NCBI GenBank assembly: GCA_036496805.1
Contig: DASXKN010000029.1
Location: forward strand, 310,001-374,000
DNA: 64,000 nt
Direction: 5' to 3'
Source: SZAS-103 sp036496805
GTDB lineage: Bacteria; Pseudomonadota; Gammaproteobacteria; Xanthomonadales; Xanthomonadaceae
Shown piece after piece: positions 26,667 through 35,058 of the stretch. Both the position numbers and the translations under genes were made by a program. Under the pieces are notes generated by a model. That model searched no databases. It worked only from the letters and a program-made list of their open reading frames with translations, and had not been told where the DNA came from. Each line of letters opens with the position of its first letter. The stretch's first letter is position 1.

Positions 26667-26788
26667 CCCCTCTCCCCTTGCGGGAGAGGGTGGCGCGGCA
26701 GCGCCGGGAGAGGCATGGGCACACGCAGGAACGAAATGCGGCGGTGCTGACCCCTCTCCCCAACCCCTCTCCCGCAAGGGGAGAGGGG
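26667..26788. repeat. Paired CCCTCTCCC...GGGAGAGGG palindromic repeats
   Basis: CCCCTCTCCCCTTGCGGGAGAGGG (26667-26690) is followed by GGCGCGGCAGCGCCGGGAGAGG. After 37 bases the inverted partner comes at 26751-26788, CCCCTCTCCC-CAA-CCCCTCTCCCGCAAGGGG and onwards. To my knowledge this is a common dispersed intergenic palindrome of high-GC proteobacteria. It lies between minE and the HExxH gene and may act as a terminator or mRNA-stabilising element for the min operon. Confidence 0.8.
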
Positions 26789-26818
26789 CTTGTATCAATG
26801 ATGCGTTTTCCCGGGCGG

Positions 26819-27100
26819 TCAACCTGCGACCGGTTCCGGCGTCATCTCGTCTTTTTCGGGCAGCGCCACCGAGATGTCGAGCACGTCGTGGTCGCCTTCC
26901 TTGATGAGGTCGACCTTGACCGCTTCGAAGTCCACCTTGACGTACTTGCGGATCACCTCGAGCAGCTCGCGCCGCAGCATCGGGATGTAGTCCGGCGTGC
27001 CGCGCGAGGTGCGTTCCTGCGCGACGATGATGCGCAGGCGCTCCTTGGCGATCGAGGCGGTGTTCTTGGGCTTGCCGCGCAGGAAGTCGAAGAGTCCCAT
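26819..27100 (-). CDS. minE: Cell division topological specificity factor MinE
   Basis: A 93-residue protein that drives MinD oscillation. MGLFDFLRGKPKNTASIAKERLRIIVAQER is the membrane-binding and MinD-binding region. RRELLEVIRKYVKVD begins the dimerising topological domain. The ATG at 27100 is preferred over a TTG six bases earlier; the GGAGGT in the end of minD is its ribosome-binding site. Last gene of the min operon. Confidence 0.96.
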   Translation of the reverse strand: MGLFDFLRGKPKNTASIAKERLRIIVAQERTSRGTPDYIPMLRRELLEVIRKYVKVDFEAVKVDLIKEGDHDVLDISVALPEKDEMTPEPVAG

Positions 27101-27102
27101 GT

Positions 27103-28089
27103 TCAACCTCCGAACAGCTTGGAGAAGAAGCCCTTCTTCTCGACCGTGGTGAAGCGCAGTTCGCGCTTCTCGCCGAGCAACCGGGCGACCGCGTCGGTGT
27201 AGGCCTGGCCGGCGTTGGACTCGGCGGCGAGGATGACCGGTTCACCGGAGTTGGACGATTGCAGCACTTCGGGCGCCTCGGGGATCACGCCGATCACTTC
27301 GAGGCCGAGGATCTCCTGCACGTCCTTGATCGAGAGCATGTCGCCTTTCTCGACCCGGGCCGGGCTGTAACGCGTCAGCAGCAGGTGTTCCTTCACGCGC
27401 AGGCCCTTCTCGGCGCGGCGGGTCTTGCTGGCGAGCAGCCCGAGGATGCGGTCGGAGTCGCGCACCGAACTCACTTCCGGGTTGACCACCACGATCGCGC
27501 GGTCGGCGTAGTACATCGCCAGGAAGGCGCCTTTCTCGATGCCGGCGGGCGAGTCGCAGACGATGAAGTGGAAGCCGTCATCGCCGAGGTCGGCGAGTAC
27601 CTTCTCGACGCCTTCCTTCGTCAGCGCATCCTTGTCGCGGGTCTGCGACGCGGCGAGCACGTAGAGGTTCTCGAAGCGCTTGTCCTTGATCAGCGCCTGG
27701 CGCAGCGTGCATTCGCCCTGGATGACGTTGACGAAGTCGTACACCACGCGGCGCTCGCAGCCCATGATCAGGTCGAGGTTGCGCAGGCCGACGTCGAAGT
27801 CGATCACGCAGACCTTCTTGCCCTGGCGGGCGAGGCCGCAGGCGATGCTGGCGCTGGTCGTGGTCTTGCCGACGCCGCCCTTGCCGGAAGTGACGACGAT
27901 GACTTCGGCCAGGCGCTTGCGCTCGATCTTCGGCGCGGCGGGTTGCGCTGCGGGCGGGGTCGCCACGTCCGTTTCGGCCACCGGCTTGGCGGCGATGGCT
28001 TCGGCGACCGGCGTGTCGACGTGCGATCCCGGGATGCTTGAGGACTGCGGGATGGGGTCCATGATCGGGGTCTCGGTTTCGGTGGTCAT
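27103..28089 (-). CDS. minD: Septum site-determining ATPase MinD with N-terminal extension
   Basis: The 328-residue Min-system ATPase that recruits MinC to the membrane at the cell poles. The conserved part starts only at residue 61 (AEVIVVTSGKGGVGKTTT, deviant Walker A with signature Lys). DFDVGLRNLD follows, and the C-terminal amphipathic membrane helix is KKGFFSKLFGG. The first 60 residues are a Pro/Ala/Thr-rich, probably disordered leader (MTTETETPIMDPIPQ...). The ATG at 28089 overlaps the minC stop (TGATG), and no ATG or GTG lies near the usual start, so the extension is probably translated. Confidence 0.93.
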   Translation of the reverse strand: MTTETETPIMDPIPQSSSIPGSHVDTPVAEAIAAKPVAETDVATPPAAQPAAPKIERKRLAEVIVVTSGKGGVGKTTTSASIACGLARQGKKVCVIDFDVGLRNLDLIMGCERRVVYDFVNVIQGECTLRQALIKDKRFENLYVLAASQTRDKDALTKEGVEKVLADLGDDGFHFIVCDSPAGIEKGAFLAMYYADRAIVVVNPEVSSVRDSDRILGLLASKTRRAEKGLRVKEHLLLTRYSPARVEKGDMLSIKDVQEILGLEVIGVIPEAPEVLQSSNSGEPVILAAESNAGQAYTDAVARLLGEKRELRFTTVEKKGFFSKLFGG

Positions 28090-28886
28090 CAGATCAGTTC
28101 CTCGATATGTAATTTGTCGTTCTGCAACCACACTTGAACGGCCTTTCCCACGAGGCTGGCCGGGATTTCATCGAGCACCTTGTAATTTCCCGCCACCGCG
28201 ACGAGTTCGGCATGGAACTCGCGGCAGAAGATGCGCGCATTCGTGTTGCCCAGGGCGCCGGCGAGCGCGCGTCCGCGCAGCGGCCCGTAGATGTGCACCG
28301 ATCCGTCGGCGATCACTTCCGCTCCCGCGCCGACCGCGGCGCAGACGGTGAGGTCGCGCTGCTGTGCGTACACCTGCTGGCCCGATCGCACCGGCGTGAT
28401 GTGGACCATGCCCGGCGCATTCGTCGCGGCAGCCGGTTCCGGCGTCGCGGCAGCGGCGGGTTCCTCGCGCGCGGCTGGCGCGGGCTCGGGCGCGCGCTCC
28501 ACGACGCGCTCGACCGGTGCGGGTGTCGCCGTTTCGCCCGCGCGCTCGTATTGCGCGCGGAACTTCGCCAGCAGCGGCATGCCGATCTCGTGCGACAGCT
28601 TTTCGATCTCGGTGGTGCCGAAGGCGAGCGCGACCGGCAGCACGCCGGCATCCTTCAGGCCCTGCACGAGCTGGCGCGCGGTCGCCGCGTCGGGGCAACG
28701 GCTCAGCGAGCCGAAGTCGACCACCACCGCGGCGCGCTCGAACAGCTTGGGCGCACGCTGCACGCGCTCGCGCATCTCGGCGACGAGCTTGTCGACGTCG
28801 AGCGTGCGGATGCGCAGGTTGGCAATGCCGACCTGGCCGATCTTCAGTTCGCCCGCCTGTTCGTAGTCGGGAACGGTCGCAGCCAT
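28089..28886 (-). CDS. minC: Septum site-determining protein MinC
   Basis: A 265-residue inhibitor of FtsZ polymerisation. The N-terminal FtsZ-interacting domain (1-110) includes VVVDFGSL. A Pro/Ala/Glu-rich linker (about 130-165) follows. The C-terminal right-handed beta-helix (GSVHIYGPLRGRALAG, ARIFCREFHAELVAVAG) dimerises and binds MinD. The ATG at 28886 lies one base after the stop of the GNAT gene upstream, so it is in one operon with GNAT, minD and minE. Confidence 0.95.
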   Translation of the reverse strand: MAATVPDYEQAGELKIGQVGIANLRIRTLDVDKLVAEMRERVQRAPKLFERAAVVVDFGSLSRCPDAATARQLVQGLKDAGVLPVALAFGTTEIEKLSHEIGMPLLAKFRAQYERAGETATPAPVERVVERAPEPAPAAREEPAAAATPEPAAATNAPGMVHITPVRSGQQVYAQQRDLTVCAAVGAGAEVIADGSVHIYGPLRGRALAGALGNTNARIFCREFHAELVAVAGNYKVLDEIPASLVGKAVQVWLQNDKLHIEELI

Positions 28887-28887
28887 C

Positions 28888-29499
28888 TCAGGTGCCTGTC
28901 GCAAGTCGTGGAGTGGGGTCGGCGGAGACATCGCGCGCGCGCAGCCAGTCGAGCGCGGGCAGCGCGTGGGCGTCGCCATTCAGATAGGTGTCGCGTACCC
29001 ACGCAAAACTGCACAGGTCCTTGACGAGGTAGGAAGCGCGCAGGCCGAGCTCGCGCAGCACCTGCTGGCCGACCTCGCGGAACCCGAAGCTGCCGTGGAA
29101 GAGCAGGGCCGGATCGTGGCCGGACGCGACGAACACCTCGCAGGCCAGGCGCGGCGAGCGCACTTCGGCGAAGCTCTGCACGTCGGCGTAGAACACGCGG
29201 CCCAGGCCCGCGCCGCGATGCGCGCCGGCGATCACGATGCGATCGATATAGACGAATTCGGGAAAGCGTTCGCGGAACCAGAGGAAATTGGGACTGTCGT
29301 AGTCCGTGTCCGGCATCAGTGCGATCAGGAAACCGGCGAGATGGCCGTCGGCCTCGGCGATCCGGAAGTAGGCGGCGTGACGCCAGAAGAAATGCAGTCT
29401 TTCGGCGTCGATGGGGAGGATGCCGGCGCCAGCGGCATTGTTCAGGGTCAGTACCGAATCCAGCTCGTGCTCAAGCACGTCGCGGATGACCATCCTCAT
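28888..29499 (-). CDS. GNAT-family acetyltransferase preceding minC
   Basis: A 203-residue acetyltransferase. The acetyl-CoA loop region is HRGAGLGRVFYADV, with VYIDRIVIAG on the preceding strand and LLFHGSFGFREVGQQ near the end. Two ATGs six bases apart (29499 and 29493) are both usable. Its substrate is unknown. It is fused transcriptionally to the min genes (one-base gap), an arrangement that may be lineage-specific rather than functional. Confidence 0.82.
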   Translation of the reverse strand: MRMVIRDVLEHELDSVLTLNNAAGAGILPIDAERLHFFWRHAAYFRIAEADGHLAGFLIALMPDTDYDSPNFLWFRERFPEFVYIDRIVIAGAHRGAGLGRVFYADVQSFAEVRSPRLACEVFVASGHDPALLFHGSFGFREVGQQVLRELGLRASYLVKDLCSFAWVRDTYLNGDAHALPALDWLRARDVSADPTPRLATGT

Positions 29500-29669
29500 G
29501 CAGCCCGTACTCCCATTGCGGCGGCCGCGCGCCCGATGCCGCCCCCGCCGATACCGTATTATGCACCCCGGACGCCCGATCTGCACAACATCTTGTGGTC
29601 CGGTCGGTCCGGGGCGGGACATGACTTTGGGCCCGTACACCGGGGCACGGAGCCGCCTATCATCCCGAC
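29500..29669. promoter_or_regulatory. Divergent intergenic region with a possible min-operon promoter
   Basis: On the minus strand TTGTGC (29588-29583) and CATAAT (29563-29558) have a long 19-base spacing and would serve the GNAT-min operon. The -35 overlaps the perfect short palindrome CACAA-CATC-TTGTG (29584-29597), which could be an operator. No convincing promoter is seen for the plus-strand histidine kinase. Confidence 0.3.
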
Positions 29670-30839
29670 ATGCTGATCCGCCTGACCCACACCCAGCTGC
29701 TGCGCTACGCCGGCCTGTTCACCTGGGCCATGGTGGGTTTCCCCCTGCTGTACCTCTGGTACCAGTCGACCCCGGGCCTGAGCGACCAGTCGATCGAAAC
29801 CGAGCCGATGGGCTGGTATGGCTGGAGTTGCTACGCCGCCTTCGGCCTGAGCTATGCGTGGCTCACCCGTAGCCTGGGCGCGCGCCGGACCGGTTTTGCC
29901 GACCTGCCGCTGCTGCTGCTGTTGACCGCCTCGGCGATCGGGGTGAGCTACTACAGCAGGACTGGCCTGGGCAGCGTCCTGCAGATGGTGGCCGCGGTCG
30001 TGCTGCCGTGGCTGTTGCCGGTGCTGCCTGGCGTGGCCTGGCTGATCCTGAGCCAGCTCGCGGTGATGCCGACCTTCATCCTGTTGCTGCACCTTCCGCC
30101 GATCGAGGCGCTGATGCAGTCGCTGCTGTACGCGGGCTTTTCCAGCTTCCTGTTCGTCACCAGCCTGGTGGCGCGCCAGCAGGCGCAAGCGCGCGAAGAG
30201 CAGCGCCGCCTGAACAACGAGTTGCGCGCGACCCGCGCCCTGCTGGCCGAAAGCACCCGCCTGTCCGAGCGCATGCGCATCTCGCGCGAGCTGCACGACC
30301 TTCTCGGCCACCACCTGACCGCGTTGAGCCTCAACCTCGAAGTCGCCGGCCATCTTTCCGAAGGCAAGGTGCAGGAGCACGTTCGCCAGGCGCATACGCT
30401 CGCCAAGCTGCTGCTCACCGACGTGCGCGAAGCCGTCAGCCAGTTGCGCGAGGACGGCGCGGTGGACATGAGCACGGCGCTGCGCACGCTCACCGAAGGA
30501 GTGCTCGCGCCCGAGATCCACCTTGAGATGCCCGAACCGTTCCTGGTGGACGATCCCGACCACGCCAACATCCTGCTGCGCTGCGCGCAGGAGATCATCA
30601 CCAATGCCGTCCGCCACGCGCAGGCCAACAACCTCTGGCTGAGCTTCCGCCGCTCCGGCGAGAACGTCGAGGTCAGCGCCCGCGACGATGGCCGCGGCGC
30701 CGACCACCCCGCGCTGGGCAACGGCCTGCGCGGCATGCGCGAGCGACTGGTCCAGCACGCCGGTTCGGTGGACATCGCCACCGCGCGCGGCCAGGGCTTC
30801 GCGCTCACGCTCACCCTGCCTATGGACAAGCCGACGTGA
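29670..30839 (+). CDS. Sensor histidine kinase, DesK/NarL type (HisKA_3)
   Basis: A 389-residue membrane kinase. Five or six transmembrane helices occupy residues 10-167. A coiled-coil linker (RQQAQAREEQRRLNNELR) follows, then the HisKA_3 dimerisation domain with phospho-acceptor H209 in RISRELHDLLGHHLTALS. The HATPase domain has the N box EIITNAVRHA and G boxes DDGRGAD and GNGLRGMRERL. There is no large extracytoplasmic domain, so the signal is probably membrane-borne, as for DesK. It is 31 bases upstream of its response regulator. Confidence 0.9.
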   Translation: MLIRLTHTQLLRYAGLFTWAMVGFPLLYLWYQSTPGLSDQSIETEPMGWYGWSCYAAFGLSYAWLTRSLGARRTGFADLPLLLLLTASAIGVSYYSRTGLGSVLQMVAAVVLPWLLPVLPGVAWLILSQLAVMPTFILLLHLPPIEALMQSLLYAGFSSFLFVTSLVARQQAQAREEQRRLNNELRATRALLAESTRLSERMRISRELHDLLGHHLTALSLNLEVAGHLSEGKVQEHVRQAHTLAKLLLTDVREAVSQLREDGAVDMSTALRTLTEGVLAPEIHLEMPEPFLVDDPDHANILLRCAQEIITNAVRHAQANNLWLSFRRSGENVEVSARDDGRGADHPALGNGLRGMRERLVQHAGSVDIATARGQGFALTLTLPMDKPT

Positions 30840-30870
30840 GAAGCTGCACACGACATATGGAGGAGGCCGC

Positions 30871-31512
30871 ATGATCCGCGTCTGCCTGGTGGACGACCAG
30901 ACCCTGGTGAGGCAGGGCATCCGCTCCCTGCTTGCCCTGGCCGACAACATCGAAGTCATCGGTGAAGCGGCCGATGGGCGTCAGGCGGTGGACCTGATCC
31001 CGCAGCTCAAACCCGACGTCGTGCTGATGGACATGCGCATGCCCAGCATGTCCGGCCTCGAGGCGCTGCGCGCACTGGGTACGGCAGGCACGCTGCCGCC
31101 GACGATCATCCTCACCACCTTCGACGACGACCAGCTCGTGCTCGCCGGCATCAAGGCCGGCGCGCGCGGCTACCTGCTCAAGGACGTCTCGCTGGAGCAA
31201 CTGGTCAACGCGATCGAGACTGTCGCCGACGGCGGCTCGCTGGTGCAGCCGGCGGTGACCCAGCGCCTGCTCTCGGGCCTGGAACACATGAACAACGCCT
31301 TCGTCAGCCTGGAGCGTCCGGACCCGCTGACCGAGCGCGAAACCGAGATCCTGCGCCTGATGGCCGGCGGCTTCTCCAACAAGGAGATCGCCAATTCGCT
31401 GCGCGTGGCCGAGGGGACGGTCAAGAACCACGTGTCGAACATCCTCTCCAAGCTCGGTGTGCGCGATCGCACGCGTGCGGTGTTGAAGGCCTTCGAACTC
31501 GGTCTGGTTTGA
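30871..31512 (+). CDS. NarL/FixJ-family response regulator
   Basis: A 213-residue two-component regulator. The receiver domain has the acidic pair DD (residues 8-9), phospho-acceptor D54 (VLMDMRMP) and K104 (LLKD). The C-terminal LuxR-type helix-turn-helix includes LTERETEILRLMAGGFSNKEIA and VKNHVSNILSKLGV. A strong GGAGGAGG precedes the ATG. It is co-transcribed with the kinase upstream. The 3' 70 bases of the gene recur 152 bases downstream. Confidence 0.94.
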   Translation: MIRVCLVDDQTLVRQGIRSLLALADNIEVIGEAADGRQAVDLIPQLKPDVVLMDMRMPSMSGLEALRALGTAGTLPPTIILTTFDDDQLVLAGIKAGARGYLLKDVSLEQLVNAIETVADGGSLVQPAVTQRLLSGLEHMNNAFVSLERPDPLTERETEILRLMAGGFSNKEIANSLRVAEGTVKNHVSNILSKLGVRDRTRAVLKAFELGLV

Positions 31513-31665
31513 CGGGAGGATGCCCGGCCCGGCGCAGCGCGCCGGGCGCTCAGGGTCGCCGCGAGCCGGTGGCTCGCAAGCAGCGGCCCTTCGCTCTCTC
31601 CAAGCTCGGCGTGCGCGATCGCACGCGTGCGGTGTTGAAGGCCTTCGAACTCGGCCTGGTTTGAC
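31444..31665 (+). repeat. Duplicated 3' end of a response-regulator gene
   Basis: Bases 31444-31513, the last 22 codons and stop of the regulator, recur at 31596-31665 with two differences. Both are GGT to GGC, so the second copy would still encode LSKLGVRDRTRAVLKAFELGLV and a stop. The second copy has no start and no upstream receiver or HTH sequence. Two GC hairpins (31528-31546 and 31561-31577) lie between the copies. Confidence 0.85.
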
Positions 31666-32006
31666 CGGAACGGTCCGCCCGGGCCATGCGCTGGGCGATC
31701 GCAACCCCGCGAGCTGGCGGTTCGCGGGCGATGGATGCTTTCTCGTTGTCCAGCCTGCACGGCGCTCCTTGACCTGAGCCGCGCGGAAGGCGTTCGCGCC
31801 AGGAGTGGCGCGGAAATCGGACGGTCGTCACGAAGCGCCGCATCGGCCCCGGGCAGCGGGCGATTCCGTCCCGGGGTGGCTGCCCGCACGCTGCGTTCCC
31901 TGCTAGGATTGCGGCCTGCGCATGCGCGACGATTGGGCGTCGCCTGCGCCTCGTCGGCCGCCGCACACCGGACGGACCGCGTGAGCCCGTTCTCTGGAGA
32001 CCGCGA
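31666..32006. other. Non-coding interval before the SRPBCC gene
   Basis: I see no gene here. The stretch has no ribosome-binding site followed by an open frame with sensible codon use. TAGGAT at about 31903-31908 is a possible -10 for the gene at 32007, and TCTGGAGACC provides its ribosome-binding site. Confidence 0.5.
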
Positions 32007-33206
32007 ATGATTCGTATCGTTGAATTCCTGATTGCCATCGTGCTGGTCGTGGTGATCTTCGTCGTGGTCGGCCTGGTCCTGCCGTCGCACCGGCACGTGT
32101 TCAACAAGGTCGAAACCAGCCGGCCCCTGCCGGTGGTCTTCGACATGCTTTCGGGCTTCAAGCGCTTCAAGGACTGGTCGCCGATCCACAACCAGGATCC
32201 GAGGGCGCAGTTCAACCTGTCCGGGCCGGAAACCGGCGTGGGCGCCCAGATGGACTACAGCTCGGCCAATGTGCTGGTCGGCAGCGGCAGCTGGCGCGTC
32301 GTCAGCATCGAGCCCGGCGAGAGCATCACCATCGATGTCACAAACGGCGACTACGGCACCGACAAGAAGATGACCTTCCACTTCAAGAAGGTCGGCAACC
32401 AGAAGCAGGCCGTGGAAATCACCCAGAGCTACGACGTCGACTACGGCATGAGCCTGTTCGGCCGCTATGCCGGCCTGTACGTGAGCCGCAGCGTCGGCGA
32501 TCCGATGAAATCCGGCCTGACGAACCTCAACAACCTGCTCGCCACGATTCCGAAGTTCGACTACACCCAGCTCGCGGTCATACCGAAGGTCGTCAAGACG
32601 CCGAGCGAGAACCTGCTGGTCGCGCACACCAAGGCCAAGCGCGCCAACGAGGAAGTGCAGTCGGCGATGCAGACGCAGGAGAAGTGGCTGAACCAGGTGA
32701 TGGACAAGAACGGCCTCGAGGCCGCCGGCCCGATGCGCGTGATCACCTACGACTACGGCGCGGACGTCTACGAGTTCGACCTGGCCGTGCCGGTGCGCAA
32801 GAAGGGCACGACGACCGATGCGAATGCGCCGGCGCCGCAGCTCGACGTGAAAATCGACGGCGTCGGCAACCCGGTCAAGTACGTGCAGACCACGGCGGGC
32901 CAGGCGATCACCGCCAGCTACACCGGCCACATGGCGCAGCTCGCCGCGATCCGCGAGGCGATGAAGGCCTGGGCAGCGGTGCACGACGATGCGCTGGGCG
33001 ACCATCCCTACGAGTCCTACAACAAGGGCATCGTCGCCTCGTTCACCACCGACGGCAGCTTCACCTTGTTCTGGCCGCTCAAGTCAGCGAACGCGGCCGC
33101 GGCGCCAGCGGCGCCCGCTGCTTCCGCGGCGTCTGCGGCTTCGTCTCCCGCGTCCGCCACATCCGACTCCTCCGCGTCCCCGGCGTCGGCGGCATCGACG
33201 AAGTAA
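32007..33206 (+). CDS. Membrane-anchored SRPBCC-family protein with a probable GyrI-like C-terminal half
   Basis: A 399-residue protein. An N-terminal transmembrane anchor (about residues 5-27) is followed by an SRPBCC/polyketide-cyclase-like ligand-binding domain (about 33-185, SRPLPVVFDMLSGFKRFKDWSP, TGVGAQMDYSS). The second half (about 240-360, MRVITYDYGADVYEFDLAVPV) resembles a GyrI/effector-binding fold, though this is tentative. The protein ends in a low-complexity Ala/Ser/Pro tail. Such proteins often bind hydrophobic ligands or assist membrane processes. It precedes the Gld-like ABC genes by about 150 bases and may belong with them. Confidence 0.7.
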   Translation: MIRIVEFLIAIVLVVVIFVVVGLVLPSHRHVFNKVETSRPLPVVFDMLSGFKRFKDWSPIHNQDPRAQFNLSGPETGVGAQMDYSSANVLVGSGSWRVVSIEPGESITIDVTNGDYGTDKKMTFHFKKVGNQKQAVEITQSYDVDYGMSLFGRYAGLYVSRSVGDPMKSGLTNLNNLLATIPKFDYTQLAVIPKVVKTPSENLLVAHTKAKRANEEVQSAMQTQEKWLNQVMDKNGLEAAGPMRVITYDYGADVYEFDLAVPVRKKGTTTDANAPAPQLDVKIDGVGNPVKYVQTTAGQAITASYTGHMAQLAAIREAMKAWAAVHDDALGDHPYESYNKGIVASFTTDGSFTLFWPLKSANAAAAPAAPAASAASAASSPASATSDSSASPASAASTK

Positions 33207-33357
33207 GCGCACGGTCCCCGCGCATGATCTCCCAGGCGCGTCGCGCGCGGTTGCCGCGCGACGCGCACCTGGAAACTTCCACCGACGCGTGCGGTCGCAG
33301 ACAGCGACCACCACGCGGTCGGTCGCGCGACCGGCAGCAGAGCCAGATCCCTTCCCG

Positions 33358-34326
33358 ATGATCGAAACCCGGCAACTGAGCAAGCGCTACGGTCGGATCA
33401 CCGCGGTCGACGCGATCAGCTTCAAGGTCGAACCGGGCGAAGTGCTCGGCTTCCTCGGCCCGAACGGCGCCGGCAAGTCCACGACGATGCGCATGCTCGC
33501 CGGCTTCCTCGCGCCCAGTGGCGGCAGCGCGAGCGTGTGCGGGCACGACGTGGTCGCCGACCCGCTCGGCGCGCGCCGAGCGCTCGGCTACCTTCCCGAG
33601 GGAGCGCCCGGCTATGGCGAGATGCGCGTGCGCGCGTTCCTGTCCTTCATCGCCGACGCGCATCGCCTCGAACCGGCGATCCGGCGCAAGCGGCTCGACG
33701 AGGTGATCGCGCGGCTCGCGCTCGCCTCGGTGCTCGGGCAACGGATCGACACGCTGTCCAAGGGCTATCGCCGGCGCGTCGCGCTGGCCGCGGCGATCCT
33801 CCACGATCCGCCCGCGCTGCTGCTCGACGAACCCACCGACGGCCTCGACCCGAACCAGAAACACGACGTGCGCCGGTTGATCCGCGACATGTCGCGTGAT
33901 CGCACGATCCTGATCTCGACCCACATCCTCGAGGAAGTGCAGGCGCTGTGCACACGCGCCCTCGTGATTTCGAGCGGCAAGCTGCTGGCCGACGCCACGC
34001 CGGCCGATCTCGAGCGCCGCTCGCGCTACCACGGCGCGGTATCGCTGCAGGTCGGCGACAGCGTGCTGGCGCGCTCGGCGCTCGACGGCATGCAGGGCGT
34101 GAAGGCGATCGAGATGGACGAGGCGGGCGAGCGCCTGGTCGTGTTCCCCTCGGCGGGAACCGACCCCGGATCGGGTCCGGGGCAGGCTCTGCTGGCGGCG
34201 ATCGGGGAGCGCCTGCGCGCGCGCGACGTGGCGTTTTCCGACGCGCGCATCGAGCGCGGCCGGCTCGACGATGTGTTCCGCAGCCTGACCGTCGGCAGCC
34301 AGTCCGTCGAAGGAGCGGCGCGATGA
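33358..34326 (+). CDS. ABC transporter ATP-binding protein (GldA-like)
   Basis: A 322-residue ABC ATPase. Walker A is GPNGAGKSTTMRML, the signature is LSKGYRRRVALAAA (the GldA-type variant of LSGGQ), Walker B is ALLLDEPTDGLDPNQ, and the switch His is in STHILEEVQ. A C-terminal accessory region of about 100 residues follows. It overlaps the permease gene by ATGA. Similar ATPase-permease-auxiliary sets are widespread and, outside Bacteroidetes, not linked to gliding. Confidence 0.92.
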   Translation: MIETRQLSKRYGRITAVDAISFKVEPGEVLGFLGPNGAGKSTTMRMLAGFLAPSGGSASVCGHDVVADPLGARRALGYLPEGAPGYGEMRVRAFLSFIADAHRLEPAIRRKRLDEVIARLALASVLGQRIDTLSKGYRRRVALAAAILHDPPALLLDEPTDGLDPNQKHDVRRLIRDMSRDRTILISTHILEEVQALCTRALVISSGKLLADATPADLERRSRYHGAVSLQVGDSVLARSALDGMQGVKAIEMDEAGERLVVFPSAGTDPGSGPGQALLAAIGERLRARDVAFSDARIERGRLDDVFRSLTVGSQSVEGAAR

Positions 34327-35057
34327 GCGCGGTCTGGACGGTATTCCGCCGCGAGTGGGGCAGCTACCTGGCGACGCCGGTGGCTTACGTGTTCACGGTG
34401 ATCTTCCTGATGCTGGCCGCGGCGCTGACCTTCTACCTCGGCGGCTTTTTCGAGGGCAACCAGGCCGACCTGCAGACGTTCTTCTTCTTCCACCCGTGGC
34501 TCTACCTTTTCATCGTGCCCGCCATCGCCATGCGCCTGTGGGCCGAGGAGCGCGGCAACGGCACCATCGAGTTGCTGCTCACCCTGCCGCTGCCCACCTG
34601 GCAGGCGGTGTTCGGCAAGTTCCTCGCGGCGTGGTGCTACCTCGGCCTGGCGCTGGCGCTGACGTTCCCGATGTGGATCACGGTCAACTACCTCGGCCAT
34701 CCCGACAACGGCGTGATCCTCGCCGGTTACCTCGGAAGCTGGCTGATGGCTGGAGCCTTCCTTGCGGTCGGTTCCTGCCTGTCGGCGGCGACGCGCAACC
34801 AGGTGGTCGCCTTCATCCTGACCGCAGCGGTGTGCTTCGTGTTCCTGCTCGCCGGCTACTCGCTGGTGCAGGAAGCGGCGCGCGCATTGTTGCCCAAGGC
34901 CGTCGCGGATGCGGTCGCGCAGTTGAGCTTCCTGACCCATTTCGATGCGATCTCGCGCGGACTGCTCGACCTGCGCGACATCGCGTTCTTCGTGATCACG
35001 ATCGTCGCCTGGCTGGTGGCCTGCACTCTTGTTGTCGATCGCAGGAAGGCGGACTGA
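34323..35057 (+). CDS. ABC transporter permease (GldF-like)
   Basis: A 244-residue inner-membrane protein with six predicted helices. RREWGSYLATPVAYVFTVIFL is the typical start of ABC-2 permeases of the GldF group. RLWAEERGNGTIELLLTLPLP is the conserved cytoplasmic loop that contacts the ATPase. It overlaps the ATPase gene (ATGA) and is separated from the auxiliary protein gene by one base. Confidence 0.92.
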   Translation: MSAVWTVFRREWGSYLATPVAYVFTVIFLMLAAALTFYLGGFFEGNQADLQTFFFFHPWLYLFIVPAIAMRLWAEERGNGTIELLLTLPLPTWQAVFGKFLAAWCYLGLALALTFPMWITVNYLGHPDNGVILAGYLGSWLMAGAFLAVGSCLSAATRNQVVAFILTAAVCFVFLLAGYSLVQEAARALLPKAVADAVAQLSFLTHFDAISRGLLDLRDIAFFVITIVAWLVACTLVVDRRKAD

Positions 35058-35058
35058 C

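Noticed and set aside
29584..29597. CACAA-CATC-TTGTG palindrome as a defined operator
   Set aside because: It is short and matches no regulator consensus that I know well; kept only as a remark under the intergenic region.
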